Origin: Planotetraspora mira
GTDB lineage: Bacteria; Actinomycetota; Actinomycetes; Streptosporangiales; Streptosporangiaceae
Assembly: GCF_016863275.1 (NCBI RefSeq)
Contig: NZ_BOOO01000011.1
Span: 1-56,199, forward strand
Reading direction: 5' to 3'
DNA: 56,199 nucleotides
Shown here: positions 33,904 through 42,348 of the stretch, in pieces
Numbering within the stretch: position 1 is the first letter of the stretch
Layout of the letters: each line of letters opens with the position of its first letter
Position numbers and translations under genes: made by a program
The notes under the pieces: model-generated
Told to the model about the DNA's origin: nothing
Seen by the model: the letters and a program-made list of their open reading frames with translations, nothing else
Database searches by the model: none

Positions 33904-34911
33904 TCACTTCTCCGTCGCCACTCCGAGCTTGCGCTCGATGTCGGCGACGAGACCGGTCTTGGAGTCGAAGAAGTCCTTGGTGACCTTCGGCCAGCCGCCC
34001 AGGTCGTCGATGGTGAACAGCTGCGGCGGAGTCGGGAAGGTGAACCCGGTTATTCCGTCGATCACCGGCCGGTAGCCGTTCTTCGCGAAGATCGTCTGGG
34101 CCTCGTTGGAGTAGAGGTACTTCAGGAAGGCGGCCGCCTCCTTGGGGTGGGCCGAGTCCTTGGTCACGGCCACCGGGTTCTCGATCAGGATGGTCGAGTC
34201 GGGGACCGTGTAGTCGATCGGCTGGTTGTTCTGCTGCGCGAAGATCGCCTCGTTCTCGTAGGTGATGATCGCGTCGCCCTTGCCGCCCGTGAAGGTCTGT
34301 AGTGACTTTCGGCCGCTGTCGTCCTGGACGGGCACGTGCTGGAGGAGTTGGTCGACGTAGGTGAGCCCGGCCGCCTGGTCGGCTCCCTTGTTCGACTTGG
34401 CGCCGTAGCCGGCGAGCAGGTTCCACCGGGCGCCGCCCGAGGTGAAGGGGTTGGGCGTGATGACCTCGGTGCCGGGCTTGACGAGGTCGTCCCACGTCTT
34501 GATGCCCTTCGGGTTGCCCTTGCGGGTCCCGATGACGGCGATCGACTTGGTCAGGAACCCCTTGGTGGCGTTCTTGTTCCAGTCGGCGGCGACGAGGCCC
34601 GCGTCGACGAGCCGGGTGACGTCGGTCTCGAGCGAGAACTCGACGATGTCGGCCTTGAGGCCGGACGCGACCGCGCGGCTCTGGTCGCCGGAGGCGCCGT
34701 ACGACTGGGTGAAGGTGATGTTCTTGCCTTCGGGCGTCTTCTGGTACGCCTTGATGATGTCCTCGAACGCCGCTTGCGGTGTGGAGTAGGCGACCAGCGC
34801 CAACTGGATCTTGCCGTCCCCCCCGGCAGAGCTTCCTCCCCCGCAGGCGGTGACCAGGGCTGTGGTCGCCACGGCGGCCGCCGCGATACCCCCGAGCCTG
34901 CGCACTCTCAT
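33904..34911 (-). CDS. cysP: Sulfate-binding lipoprotein
   Basis: A 335-residue periplasmic-type binding protein anchored through Cys23 (TTALVTACGGG). It carries the sulfate-binding signatures QSYGASGDQSRAVASGLKADIVEF and NPFTSGGARWNLLAGYG, and the C-terminal SNEAQTIFAKNGYRPV. ATG start with GGGAG seven bases upstream. First gene of the operon cysP-cysT-cysW-cysA-rrf2. The upstream AT-rich palindrome ACTTA-T-TAAGT is a likely operator. Confidence 0.94.
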   Translation of the reverse strand: MRVRRLGGIAAAAVATTALVTACGGGSSAGGDGKIQLALVAYSTPQAAFEDIIKAYQKTPEGKNITFTQSYGASGDQSRAVASGLKADIVEFSLETDVTRLVDAGLVAADWNKNATKGFLTKSIAVIGTRKGNPKGIKTWDDLVKPGTEVITPNPFTSGGARWNLLAGYGAKSNKGADQAAGLTYVDQLLQHVPVQDDSGRKSLQTFTGGKGDAIITYENEAIFAQQNNQPIDYTVPDSTILIENPVAVTKDSAHPKEAAAFLKYLYSNEAQTIFAKNGYRPVIDGITGFTFPTPPQLFTIDDLGGWPKVTKDFFDSKTGLVADIERKLGVATEK

Positions 34912-34932
34912 TGCCCGTCTCCCTTTATCCCT

Positions 34933-34943
34933 ACTTAATAAGT
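34933..34943. promoter_or_regulatory. AT-rich palindrome at the sulfate operon promoter
   Basis: On the minus strand ACTTATTAAGT, an exact dyad around a central T, 22 bp upstream of cysP. In a high-GC promoter this is a strong candidate for the binding site of the Rrf2 regulator in the same operon. Confidence 0.5.
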
Positions 34944-35017
34944 CGGCTTCGTCGTAATTAAAGAGCGACAGGTAGATTCCCGTCAAGTTGAGTGGGTTTT
35001 TGTTATCGCGCCGTTTC

Positions 35018-35033
35018 CCCGCTCTCGGGCGGG
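35018..35033 (-). terminator. Short GC hairpin after LCP gene
   Basis: CCCGC and GCGGG pair over a six-base loop about 13 bp past the stop; on the transcribed strand it is followed by an A-rich rather than T-rich stretch, so this is weak. Confidence 0.3.
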
Positions 35034-35045
35034 CGGGAGGGGGGT

Positions 35046-36404
35046 CTAGCAGATCGCGTCGAGGGGCTGCGGCGTCGTCGCGGGAATCGCCGCAGGTGAC
35101 GGGCTCGATGCGGGCGCGGCGGTTCGGGAGGGGCGTGGCCGTCCGGCGAGCGCCTGGGCGACCCGCTTCTTGATGAGCCACCAGTCGGGATCGGCCGTGT
35201 TGATCAGCGGGGGCACGAACGACAGGCTCCGGATCGCGGTCGCGCGCACCTTCTGCGACAACTCGACCAGAGCCGGCAACAGTTGCTGCGGGAGATCCGT
35301 CCTGACGTACTGCTTCGCCGCGTCCGCGATCCGCTCGAAGCCCCGGAGCACGGTCATCGCGTCGGCCTGCTTGGCGACATCGTTCAGTAGGCACTTCTGC
35401 CGTGCCATGCGCACGTAGTCGTCGCTGCCGGTCCGCGAGCGCCCGAACCACAGGGCCTGCTCGCCGTCGAGCAGGCGCGTCCCCGCGAGGAGCACCCCGC
35501 CCTCCAGCCCGTACGGAATGTCCTGCCTGATGGTGACCCGCACGCCCCCCATGGCGTCGATGACCTGGCGGAAGCCCCGCATGTCCACCATGGCGTAGTA
35601 GTGGACGGGGATCCCGAGTATCTCGCTGACCGTGCCCTTGAGCAGCGCGATCCCTCTGTCGTGCGCCTCCAGTCCCGGGCCTGTCTCCGGATGGTCGGCG
35701 CCCCACTCGTAGACCTCGTTGAGGAGTCCGGGCGTGGTGGTGCCCCCGCCGGGAAACCCCCAGGGGAACATGTCGCGCGCGGGCCCCGGCGGCAGCGGCA
35801 CGTGCTCCAGGTTGCGGGGCAGTCCGAACAGCACGGTCTGCCCGGTGCGGGTGTCGACGCTCGCCACGGTCAGGCTGTCGGTCCGCGCGCCGGGGCGGTT
35901 TCTGGCCGCATCGGCGCCGACGAGCAGGATGTTGAGCCTGGTCCTCCCGCCCCACAGACCGTCCTGTTCGGGGCCGGACGCGAAGAGTGCGGTCAGCACG
36001 TCGCGCGACACGTAGGCGATCCTGCTCGCGACGGCGAGTGGGGCGATCAAAGTGACGCATGTCAGTGCGACGACGCCCCTGGTGAGCCGGCGGGCGCCCA
36101 CGCTCATTTCGGCCGGCCGTACGAGGAGGTAGGACCGCACCACGACGGCCGACCAGAGCACGGCCACCGAGAGCGCGGCGATGATCAGCCGCCCCAGCCA
36201 CTCGGGCTGCACGAGCAGACGGAACAGGGCCGGGCGCAACGCGGTGACCGCGGTCATGCTCGTCCCGAGCACCATCACGTACAACGTCGCGAGGGCGAGG
36301 CCGGCCCGGGTCCGCCCGGCGATCAGGTGGGCGAGCCCCCACAGGATCGCCGAGCCCAGGGTGAGCGCCAGCACCCGGCAGACGGCCGTCCGCTCGCCCC
36401 GCAT
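35046..36404 (-). CDS. LytR-CpsA-Psr family protein with four N-terminal TM helices
   Basis: A 452-residue LCP protein. Four hydrophobic helices occupy about residues 10-130, unlike classical LytR proteins that have one. The LCP domain follows: LNILLVGADAARNRPGARTDSL with the conserved Arg/Asp, LFGLPRNL, the segment FRQVIDAMGGVRVTI and EQALWFGRSRTGSDDYVRMARQ, where the R/R/Q residues bind polyprenyl-pyrophosphate. LCP enzymes transfer wall polymers to peptidoglycan. The ATG at 36404 has GGAG five bases upstream and is preferred over the GTG at 36410. The C-terminus is Ala/Pro/Ser-rich and ends in Cys. Confidence 0.88.
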   Translation of the reverse strand: MRGERTAVCRVLALTLGSAILWGLAHLIAGRTRAGLALATLYVMVLGTSMTAVTALRPALFRLLVQPEWLGRLIIAALSVAVLWSAVVVRSYLLVRPAEMSVGARRLTRGVVALTCVTLIAPLAVASRIAYVSRDVLTALFASGPEQDGLWGGRTRLNILLVGADAARNRPGARTDSLTVASVDTRTGQTVLFGLPRNLEHVPLPPGPARDMFPWGFPGGGTTTPGLLNEVYEWGADHPETGPGLEAHDRGIALLKGTVSEILGIPVHYYAMVDMRGFRQVIDAMGGVRVTIRQDIPYGLEGGVLLAGTRLLDGEQALWFGRSRTGSDDYVRMARQKCLLNDVAKQADAMTVLRGFERIADAAKQYVRTDLPQQLLPALVELSQKVRATAIRSLSFVPPLINTADPDWWLIKKRVAQALAGRPRPSRTAAPASSPSPAAIPATTPQPLDAIC

Positions 36405-36626
36405 TCGCACTCCATGACCTGATCGTTGACCGACAGGCCGGATGTGCCCGCCCTCCGGCCTTTACAGAGGCGAGTGACGAGATCTTGGGCTCTACCTTGG
36501 GAAAACAGCGTCATCGAAGGCGGTGATCTGCTGTGTTTACAGTGATAGTTGTGAAATTTCCGTACAACTGGTGTCGGATGATGCTAAGAAGTTGCGCGAG
36601 CAAGACTGGCTAAAGGAAGGACCGTC

Positions 36627-37580
36627 ATGGTCGACCGTGGCTCTGACGACTCCATGGAGCAGAACGGCTCTTTCGTCCGGCCGTACGTCTCACGAAGCGG
36701 ACAGCACGGACCAGAGGGTGAACAGTTCTGGTCGGAGGATCTCGACGACGCGGCGGACCGCCGCTCCGACGCTCTGGAGGACCGTGGCGGTGATCTCCTC
36801 TCCAACGAATGGAGACGGAAGGCCGATCGTGAACGTATCGGCGGGGAGGACGGATCCGTCGACGACGCCCAGGCCGCGCTCGACTCCGGCGACCCCCACG
36901 GCGAGTGGGGCGATCGCGAGGACTCCCGCGACGACTGGGACTCCAGGCGCGACGCCACCGACGAGTGGGAGGCCACCGACTGGGACCGTGAGGACGCGCC
37001 CGGCGACGCCCCCGAGGCGGGCATGCGCCGCACGCACGAGGACGGTGGCACCGAACCGAGCGGTTTCCTCGGGTCGGGCTGGCGGGACGGAGAACGTCCC
37101 GGTGAGGTTCCCGAGGGCCTGCGCAAGAGCGTGCTGCTGCGCGCCGGCGGTGTCGCGGCGGTCGTGGTCGGGGCGATCTGGGCGCTGACCGTCTGGGTCG
37201 GGCAGCCGTCGGCCACTCCCTGCCCGTCCGGCGGATGTACGGCGAAGCCGCCCGCAGCCTCCTCGAAGGTCGCGGTGGTGCCGGTCGACGATCCCGCCAC
37301 GACGGAGGAAGCGGATCCGGGTGACGTCCTGACGCCGGTGACGACGGCGACGCCCACGTCCACCCCTCACACGACGGCCTCGCCGAGCGCCACCGTCACC
37401 AAGGCTCCGGTCTCGCACAAGCCCACGACCACGGCCACGGCCACGGCTCCCCCGACCTCCACGCCGACGGCGCCCAAGCCGACGCCCACTCCGAAGCCCA
37501 CGCGGACGGCCACGCCGACCCCCACCCCGTCCGGCGATGACGACGACGGCGGCGGTGGTCTGTTCGGCTGGCTGTTCTGA
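36627..37580 (+). CDS. Acidic single-TM protein with Thr/Pro-rich tail
   Basis: A 317-residue protein. Residues 1-165 are highly acidic and Arg-rich, with repeated D-x-W segments (GEWGDREDS, DDWDSRRDA, DEWEATDWD). A transmembrane helix spans 168-192. A short Cys loop CPSGGC (199-204) follows, then a Thr/Pro/Lys-rich stalk (205-300) and a terminus GDDDDGGGGLFGWLF. With AAAGGAAGG before the ATG. I recognise no family; the arrangement suggests a membrane protein with a cytoplasmic acidic domain and an external stalk. It lies between two LCP genes. Confidence 0.82.
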   Translation: MVDRGSDDSMEQNGSFVRPYVSRSGQHGPEGEQFWSEDLDDAADRRSDALEDRGGDLLSNEWRRKADRERIGGEDGSVDDAQAALDSGDPHGEWGDREDSRDDWDSRRDATDEWEATDWDREDAPGDAPEAGMRRTHEDGGTEPSGFLGSGWRDGERPGEVPEGLRKSVLLRAGGVAAVVVGAIWALTVWVGQPSATPCPSGGCTAKPPAASSKVAVVPVDDPATTEEADPGDVLTPVTTATPTSTPHTTASPSATVTKAPVSHKPTTTATATAPPTSTPTAPKPTPTPKPTRTATPTPTPSGDDDDGGGGLFGWLF

Positions 37581-37639
37581 GGTCGCACGCGGTCTCTGAA
37601 CAACCGCCGCGCGCCCGCCGGCGGGCCGAGTGCCATGCA

Positions 37640-37700
37640 GTGAACGAGACGGGCCTGAACGAGAAGGCCTGGACGAGAGGGCCCCGAACGAGAATCGCCC
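37640..37700. repeat. Four imperfect 14-16 bp repeats
   Basis: Units TGAACGAGACGGGCC, TGAACGAGAAGGCC, TGGACGAGAGGGCCCC and GAACGAGAATCGCCC lie head to tail just before the terminator hairpin. Confidence 0.7.
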
Positions 37701-37726
37701 GGCCGAGCATCGCGCTCGGCCGGGCG
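37696..37726. terminator. Bidirectional terminator with 13-bp stem
   Basis: CGCCCGGCCGAGC and GCTCGGCCGGGCG pair perfectly over a five-base loop, followed by TTGTT. It lies between the ends of two convergent genes. Confidence 0.85.
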
Positions 37727-37832
37727 TTGTTCGTCTCGGACGTTCTCCGCTGGGTGTCCTCTGTCTGAGGCGCCCGCCGTCGTAGGTGGTCGCCGCTTCG
37801 GGAGGTCTCCGCCTCAGGTGTCCGGTGAGTCC

Positions 37833-39239
37833 TCAGGAGGCCGTGCAGGTGTCCTGGGTGGCGTCGAAGCCGTCCACATCGTCCAGCGACTTGGGGGACT
37901 TGAGGCCTGTCCAGTCCGCTCCGACGACCAGGACGAGCGACTTCGTGTCGGTGTCGTGAACGGCCTGGGTCTTCGACTTCCTCAGTTCGCCGACGAGACG
38001 CGGCGCCCTGCTCTCGCCGTTGGGCCCGTACTTCACCAACGTCTTCGCGGCCGGCTTCTTCGCCGAGGCGACCTTCACGATGTGGTAGCCGCGCTGCTCG
38101 AGTTGCGCCGCGACCTGCGTGCCGAGGCCCTGCTTGCCCGAGCCGTTCTGGACGATGATCTGGACCTGCGACTTGGGGATCTTCTGCTCGCCGCTCTTGA
38201 CGTTCTCGGCGATCTGGTCGGCCGCGACCATCTTGAACAGGGTTTCCGCCTGGGGCTGGACCCACTCCACCCGGCCCGGGTTCGTGACCGAGTATCGCCA
38301 GGGCGTGGTCACGAAGCGGATCTGCCCCGCGGTCAGGCCCTGGGCGCTCATGGCGAGGTCCTTCAGGACGCCGACGGTGAGGTCGGGGTCCGTGGTGATC
38401 GACTTCGTCATCGCGTCGAGGAAGCCGAACAACGCCTGCGGGTTGGTCAGCGTCTGACCGCTCATCGCCTTCTTCGCCATGGAGGCGAGGAACATCTGCT
38501 GGCGCTGGATGCGGCCGATGTCGGAGCCGTCGCCGATGCTGTAACGGGCCCTGACGTAGCCGAGGGCCTGCTCGCCCTGGAGGATGTGCTTGCCCGCGGT
38601 CAGGTGGAGCAGGGCCTTGGTGTCGTTGATCGGCTGCGGGAGGCACACGGGCACGCCGCCCAGCGAGTCCACCATGGACTTGAACCCGGTGAAGTCCACC
38701 TTGACGAAATGGTCGATGTGGATGCCGGTCAGGTTCTCGATCGTCTTCCAGGTGCAGGCGATGCCGCCGGAGTTGAACGACTCGTTGATCATCCCGACGT
38801 GGGCGCTCTGCCCGGTGACGCCCTTCTTCGCCGGGCAGGACGGCAGGTGCACCAGGGAGTCGCGCGGAAAGCTGATCAGGACGGCGCCGTCCCGGTCCGG
38901 GGAGATGTGGGCGAGGATGATGGTGTCGGTCCGCTCCCCGACGAACTTGCCGTACTTCGCGTTCGCGCCGTTCCGCTGGTCGGAGCCGACGATCAGGACG
39001 TTGAGGGCCTTGCTTATCTTCGCCGGCCGCGTGCCGAGTTCCTGCTGGGTCACCTGCTCGTGCCGGACGTTGCCGCTGAGCTTGAAGTATCCCGAGATCA
39101 GAAAGGTCGACGCGCCGACGAGCACCCCGAGCACCGCGGCCAGCACCGTCCACAGCCACGCCCGCCACTTCGGCACGATGCGAGGCGCCGCCGGGGGGTC
39201 CTCCACTGGTGGCGCGGGCCGGACGTCGACGAGACCCAC
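37833..39239 (-). CDS. LytR-CpsA-Psr family protein with LytR_C domain
   Basis: A 468-residue LCP enzyme. One transmembrane helix (about 25-50; LWTVLAAVLGVLVGASTFLI) is followed by the LCP domain, with LNVLIVGSDQRNG, ERTDTIILAHIS, ISFPRDSL, the segment FKSMVDSLGGV and GYVRARYSIGDGSDIGRIQRQQ, and by a C-terminal LytR_C domain (VQIIVQNGSGKQGLGTQVAAQL). The domain order is that of mycobacterial Lcp1/CpsA-type ligases attaching arabinogalactan-like or teichoic polymers. I place the start at GTG 39239, with AGGAG nine bases upstream; a further GTG at 39347 is in frame. Confidence 0.9.
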   Translation of the reverse strand: MGLVDVRPAPPVEDPPAAPRIVPKWRAWLWTVLAAVLGVLVGASTFLISGYFKLSGNVRHEQVTQQELGTRPAKISKALNVLIVGSDQRNGANAKYGKFVGERTDTIILAHISPDRDGAVLISFPRDSLVHLPSCPAKKGVTGQSAHVGMINESFNSGGIACTWKTIENLTGIHIDHFVKVDFTGFKSMVDSLGGVPVCLPQPINDTKALLHLTAGKHILQGEQALGYVRARYSIGDGSDIGRIQRQQMFLASMAKKAMSGQTLTNPQALFGFLDAMTKSITTDPDLTVGVLKDLAMSAQGLTAGQIRFVTTPWRYSVTNPGRVEWVQPQAETLFKMVAADQIAENVKSGEQKIPKSQVQIIVQNGSGKQGLGTQVAAQLEQRGYHIVKVASAKKPAAKTLVKYGPNGESRAPRLVGELRKSKTQAVHDTDTKSLVLVVGADWTGLKSPKSLDDVDGFDATQDTCTAS

Positions 39240-39864
39240 TCTTCTTGACTCCTGAGGTTCGGACCTGGGCTTACGCCCAAATCGAGAGCCAGCGCGGCAA
39301 ACCGGGGCAAGTGTAGCGATGGATTCTGAACATTCGCTTCCAGGCACCGGCGAGCATGCTGCGAGCGGTGATCAAGCCCCCGCCTTCATCTTTGTAGACG
39401 CGAACGAGCGGCGAAAAGTTGTGAAAAATGTCGGGGAGTCCGATGATCCGCATGCCGAAGTCGCCTTTGGACGCCCGTCCCTGGCGATAGGTGCATGGAG
39501 CAGAGCCTCGCGTGCGCTCGACCATCGACTCGCCACTCCTGCCTGCCGGACCGTCGCGGTGGGGGAGGGCCGGCCCGACGCGGGCCTGCCGGTTCCGGAG
39601 GGTGTGGGGAGCCGTCCCTGACTCGTATGCGACACGGATGAGTCGGCGATGACGCTAGCCGTCCGCGATCTCGTGATCGGCGACTTTTCGCTGCTTTGGT
39701 GAGCGGAGTGTCGTTCTCTTAATCACGGGCCGGGGCGGGCGGGCGGCGTGGACGTTTCCCGAGTTCACCCGCCGACGGGCGCCCGGGTCCGCGGGCGTTG
39801 TTAGGCTCGGACCTCACCGTGCCCGCCAGGGGACATATCGGCCAGTCATGAGGGACAGACGCAC
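39240..39864. other. Divergent intergenic region of about 620 bp
   Basis: It lies between the LytR-type LCP gene (leftward) and manA (rightward). A 60-codon reading frame on the minus strand (39271-39453, beginning MRIIGLPDIFHNF) is slightly coding-like but lacks other support; the rest holds no convincing gene, repeat or hairpin. The LCP promoter and manA promoter should both lie here. Confidence 0.4.
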
Positions 39865-40974
39865 GTGGATCCGCTCTCCAACCCGATCAAGGACTATGCC
39901 TGGGGCTCTCGGACGGCCATCGCCGCCCTGACCGGCCGGGCGGCCACCGGCCCCGAGGCCGAGATGTGGCTGGGCGCCCACCCATCGGGCCCGTCGCGCC
40001 TGGTGCGGGACGGCTCCGAGGCGACCCTCGACCAGGTGATCGCGGCGGATCCGGAGGCCGCGCTCGGGCAGCCGGTCATCGACCGGTTCGGGCGGCGCCT
40101 GCCGTACCTGATGAAGCTGATCGCGGTCGACCAGCCGTTGTCGCTCCAGGTGCATCCCACCTCCGAGCAGGCGGCGAAGGCCTTCGCACGGGGAGACTCC
40201 AACTACTCCGACTCGTGGCACAAGCCCGAGATGATCTGCGCCTTGACGCCGTTCTCCGGTCTGGCCGGATTCCGCCCCTCCGCCCAGTCGGCGATGCTGG
40301 TCGAGCGGCTGCAGGTGGAGGCGCTGCGGCCGGTCGTGTCGCGGCTGTCGGCCGACGACGTGCTCGGCGCCCTGCGCGTGCTGCTGGAGTGGCCCACCTC
40401 CAAGCGTGAGCTGGTGGAGTCGATCGTGTGGGCGGCGGCGTCGGTCCACCAGGCCGACTACGAGCTGGTCTGCCGGCTGGCCCGGCAGTACCCGGAGGAC
40501 CCCGCGGTCCTGGCGCCGCTGCTGATGCACCGGCACGAGCTGGCCCCGGGCCAGGCGCTCTATCTGGGGGCCGGAGTGCTCCACTGCTATCTCGACGGCT
40601 TCGGCGTGGAGATCATGGCCGGGTCGGACAACGTGCTCAGGGCCGGGCTCACCAGCAAGCGGATCGACGTCGAGGAACTGCTGCGGATCACCGAGGCCGG
40701 CGCCCAGCCGCTGCCGGTCGTCCAGGAGGGCGACGCCTACGTGCCGCCCGCGCCCGAGTTCCTGCTGCGCCGGATCACCCCGGGCGACGGTCACGTCCTG
40801 GAGCGGGCGGTGCCCCGGATCGTGGTGTGCACCGAGGGGACCGTAGCCGTCTCCGGGCCGGACGCCACGCAGGTGAAGCTGCACCCGGGGGAGTCGGTGT
40901 TCGTGCCCGCGTCGGACGGGCCGGTAGAGCTGTCCGGCGACGGGACCGTGTTCAGCGCCGAACCTCAGGTCTGA
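39865..40974 (+). CDS. manA: Mannose-6-phosphate isomerase, class I
   Basis: A 369-residue zinc enzyme converting fructose-6-P and mannose-6-P, thus feeding GDP-mannose synthesis for glycans and mannolipids. Family motifs are NPIKDYAWGS at the N-terminus, PYLMKLIAVDQPLSLQVHPT with the Gln/His zinc ligands, the Glu in WHKPEMICAL, and YLGAGVLHCYLDGFGVEIM with the second His, followed by SDNVLRAGLTSKR. GTG start. It is a single-gene unit. Confidence 0.93.
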   Translation: MDPLSNPIKDYAWGSRTAIAALTGRAATGPEAEMWLGAHPSGPSRLVRDGSEATLDQVIAADPEAALGQPVIDRFGRRLPYLMKLIAVDQPLSLQVHPTSEQAAKAFARGDSNYSDSWHKPEMICALTPFSGLAGFRPSAQSAMLVERLQVEALRPVVSRLSADDVLGALRVLLEWPTSKRELVESIVWAAASVHQADYELVCRLARQYPEDPAVLAPLLMHRHELAPGQALYLGAGVLHCYLDGFGVEIMAGSDNVLRAGLTSKRIDVEELLRITEAGAQPLPVVQEGDAYVPPAPEFLLRRITPGDGHVLERAVPRIVVCTEGTVAVSGPDATQVKLHPGESVFVPASDGPVELSGDGTVFSAEPQV

Positions 40975-41092
40975 GCACGAGCGTCCGGGGGCGTACGTGG
41001 CACAGGGGAGGTGCGGCGGCGCGCTCGGGAGGGAGATCGCCGGCAGATAGCGGGCCATGGTTCCCAGGCCGCCGCCCAACGCGGCCTTCAAG

Positions 41093-41109
41093 CGTTACGG
41101 TCGGTAACG
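41093..41109. promoter_or_regulatory. Inverted repeat CGTTAC-N5-GTAACG upstream of deacetylase gene
   Basis: It lies 110 bp upstream of the ATG. The pair GTTAC/GTAAC resembles GTnAC half-sites recognised by the MtrA response regulator of actinobacteria, though MtrA sites are commonly direct repeats. Confidence 0.3.
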
Positions 41110-41218
41110 TTCGCGGAGATTCACGCTAGGTGATGTTTGTCCTACTCTCCGTGAGTCTGGCCGCGACCTCGGGTAGGAAGTCACTCATCGTCATCCGGTG
41201 CCCGTTGGAAGGGGAGCC

Positions 41219-42274
41219 ATGGGACGCTTCAGGGCCGTCGGCGTCGGGGTAGCGTCGCTGAGCGTCGCCGCGCTGTCCGCCGCGTGCATGTCCGGGGGAG
41301 ACAAGGACGCCAAGGTCGACGCGGCTCGTGCCAAGGCGAGCAACATGGCCGCCGCGGCTTCGGAGAAGAAGGCCGAGACCCAGGTCGCGGCCAAGGCGAA
41401 GGCCAACGAACTGGGCCAGATCCCCGTGATCATGTATCACCGGATCATCAAGAACCCGCCGCCAGGTGACGACCGCACTCCCGAGCAGTTCCGCGCCGAG
41501 TTGGAGCGGCTGGCGAAGGAGGACTACGTCCCCATCACCGCGGCCGAGTACGTCACCGGCAAGATCGGCATCCCCGCCGGCAAGCATCCCGTCGTGCTGA
41601 CCTTCGACGACTCCTCGCCGTCGCAGCTCACCCTGGACGGCATGGGCAATCCGATGCCCGACACCGCCGTCGGCATCCTGATGGACGTGGCGAAGAAGCA
41701 CCCGGGCTTCCGGCCCGTCGCCACCTTCTACGTGATCCGCGACCTGTTCGGCATGGCCAAGCCGGAGGAGCAGACGCAGGTCCTCGCGTGGCTCAAGGAC
41801 CACGGGTTCGACATCGGCAACCACACCCACGACCACCTCAACCTGCTCGGCAAGCCGGAGAAGGAGGTCGAGGAGCAGATCGCGTCGGGCCAGAAGATGG
41901 TCACCTCGCTGATCAAGTTCTCGCCCGTCACGCTCGCGCTGCCGTACGGCAACCAGCCCCACAACAAGAAGTGGGCGATGAAGGGATCCGCGGCGGGCAC
42001 GAGCTACGACTTCCGCGGCGTGTTCCTGGCCGGCTACACCCCGGCGCCGTCTCCGTACACCAAGGACTTCGACCCGGTGGGCATCCCGCGCATCCGGTCC
42101 AAGGAGAAGGTCGGCGACTGCGTGAAGTTCTGCTCCACCGCGTGGCTGGACTGGCTGAACGCCAACGCCACCGACCGCTTCACCTCCGACGGCAACGCCA
42201 ACACCGTGGCCTTCCCGAAGTTCAAGGCGCCCTTCGTGGCCGCGCCGTTCGCCGCCCAGGCCCTGCCGTACTGA
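41219..42274 (+). CDS. Polysaccharide deacetylase-like lipoprotein
   Basis: A 351-residue lipoprotein. The lipobox is LSAAC and an Ala/Lys-rich linker follows (about 25-65). The NodB-type domain has LTFDDSS, corresponding to the TFDD motif, and the zinc-binding H-x-x-x-H in GNHTHDHLN, with VIMYHRI at the start of the barrel. It probably removes N-acetyl groups from a surface glycan. GGGGAG before the ATG at 41219 selects this start. The C-terminus (about 300-351) has a CVKFC pair and a Phe/Ala-rich end. Followed by a strong bidirectional hairpin. Confidence 0.9.
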   Translation: MGRFRAVGVGVASLSVAALSAACMSGGDKDAKVDAARAKASNMAAAASEKKAETQVAAKAKANELGQIPVIMYHRIIKNPPPGDDRTPEQFRAELERLAKEDYVPITAAEYVTGKIGIPAGKHPVVLTFDDSSPSQLTLDGMGNPMPDTAVGILMDVAKKHPGFRPVATFYVIRDLFGMAKPEEQTQVLAWLKDHGFDIGNHTHDHLNLLGKPEKEVEEQIASGQKMVTSLIKFSPVTLALPYGNQPHNKKWAMKGSAAGTSYDFRGVFLAGYTPAPSPYTKDFDPVGIPRIRSKEKVGDCVKFCSTAWLDWLNANATDRFTSDGNANTVAFPKFKAPFVAAPFAAQALPY

Positions 42275-42288
42275 GCGGGACCTGACCC

Positions 42289-42348
42289 GGCTGACCCGGC
42301 CCGCCCGTACGGTCCTGAGCGGCTCCGTACGGCCTGGGCGGGTCAGCC
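42289..42348. terminator. Long bidirectional hairpin between convergent genes
   Basis: GGCTGACCC pairs with GGGTCAGCC, and the inner CCGTACGG segments also pair. It overlaps the stop codon of the leftward gene. Confidence 0.75.
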
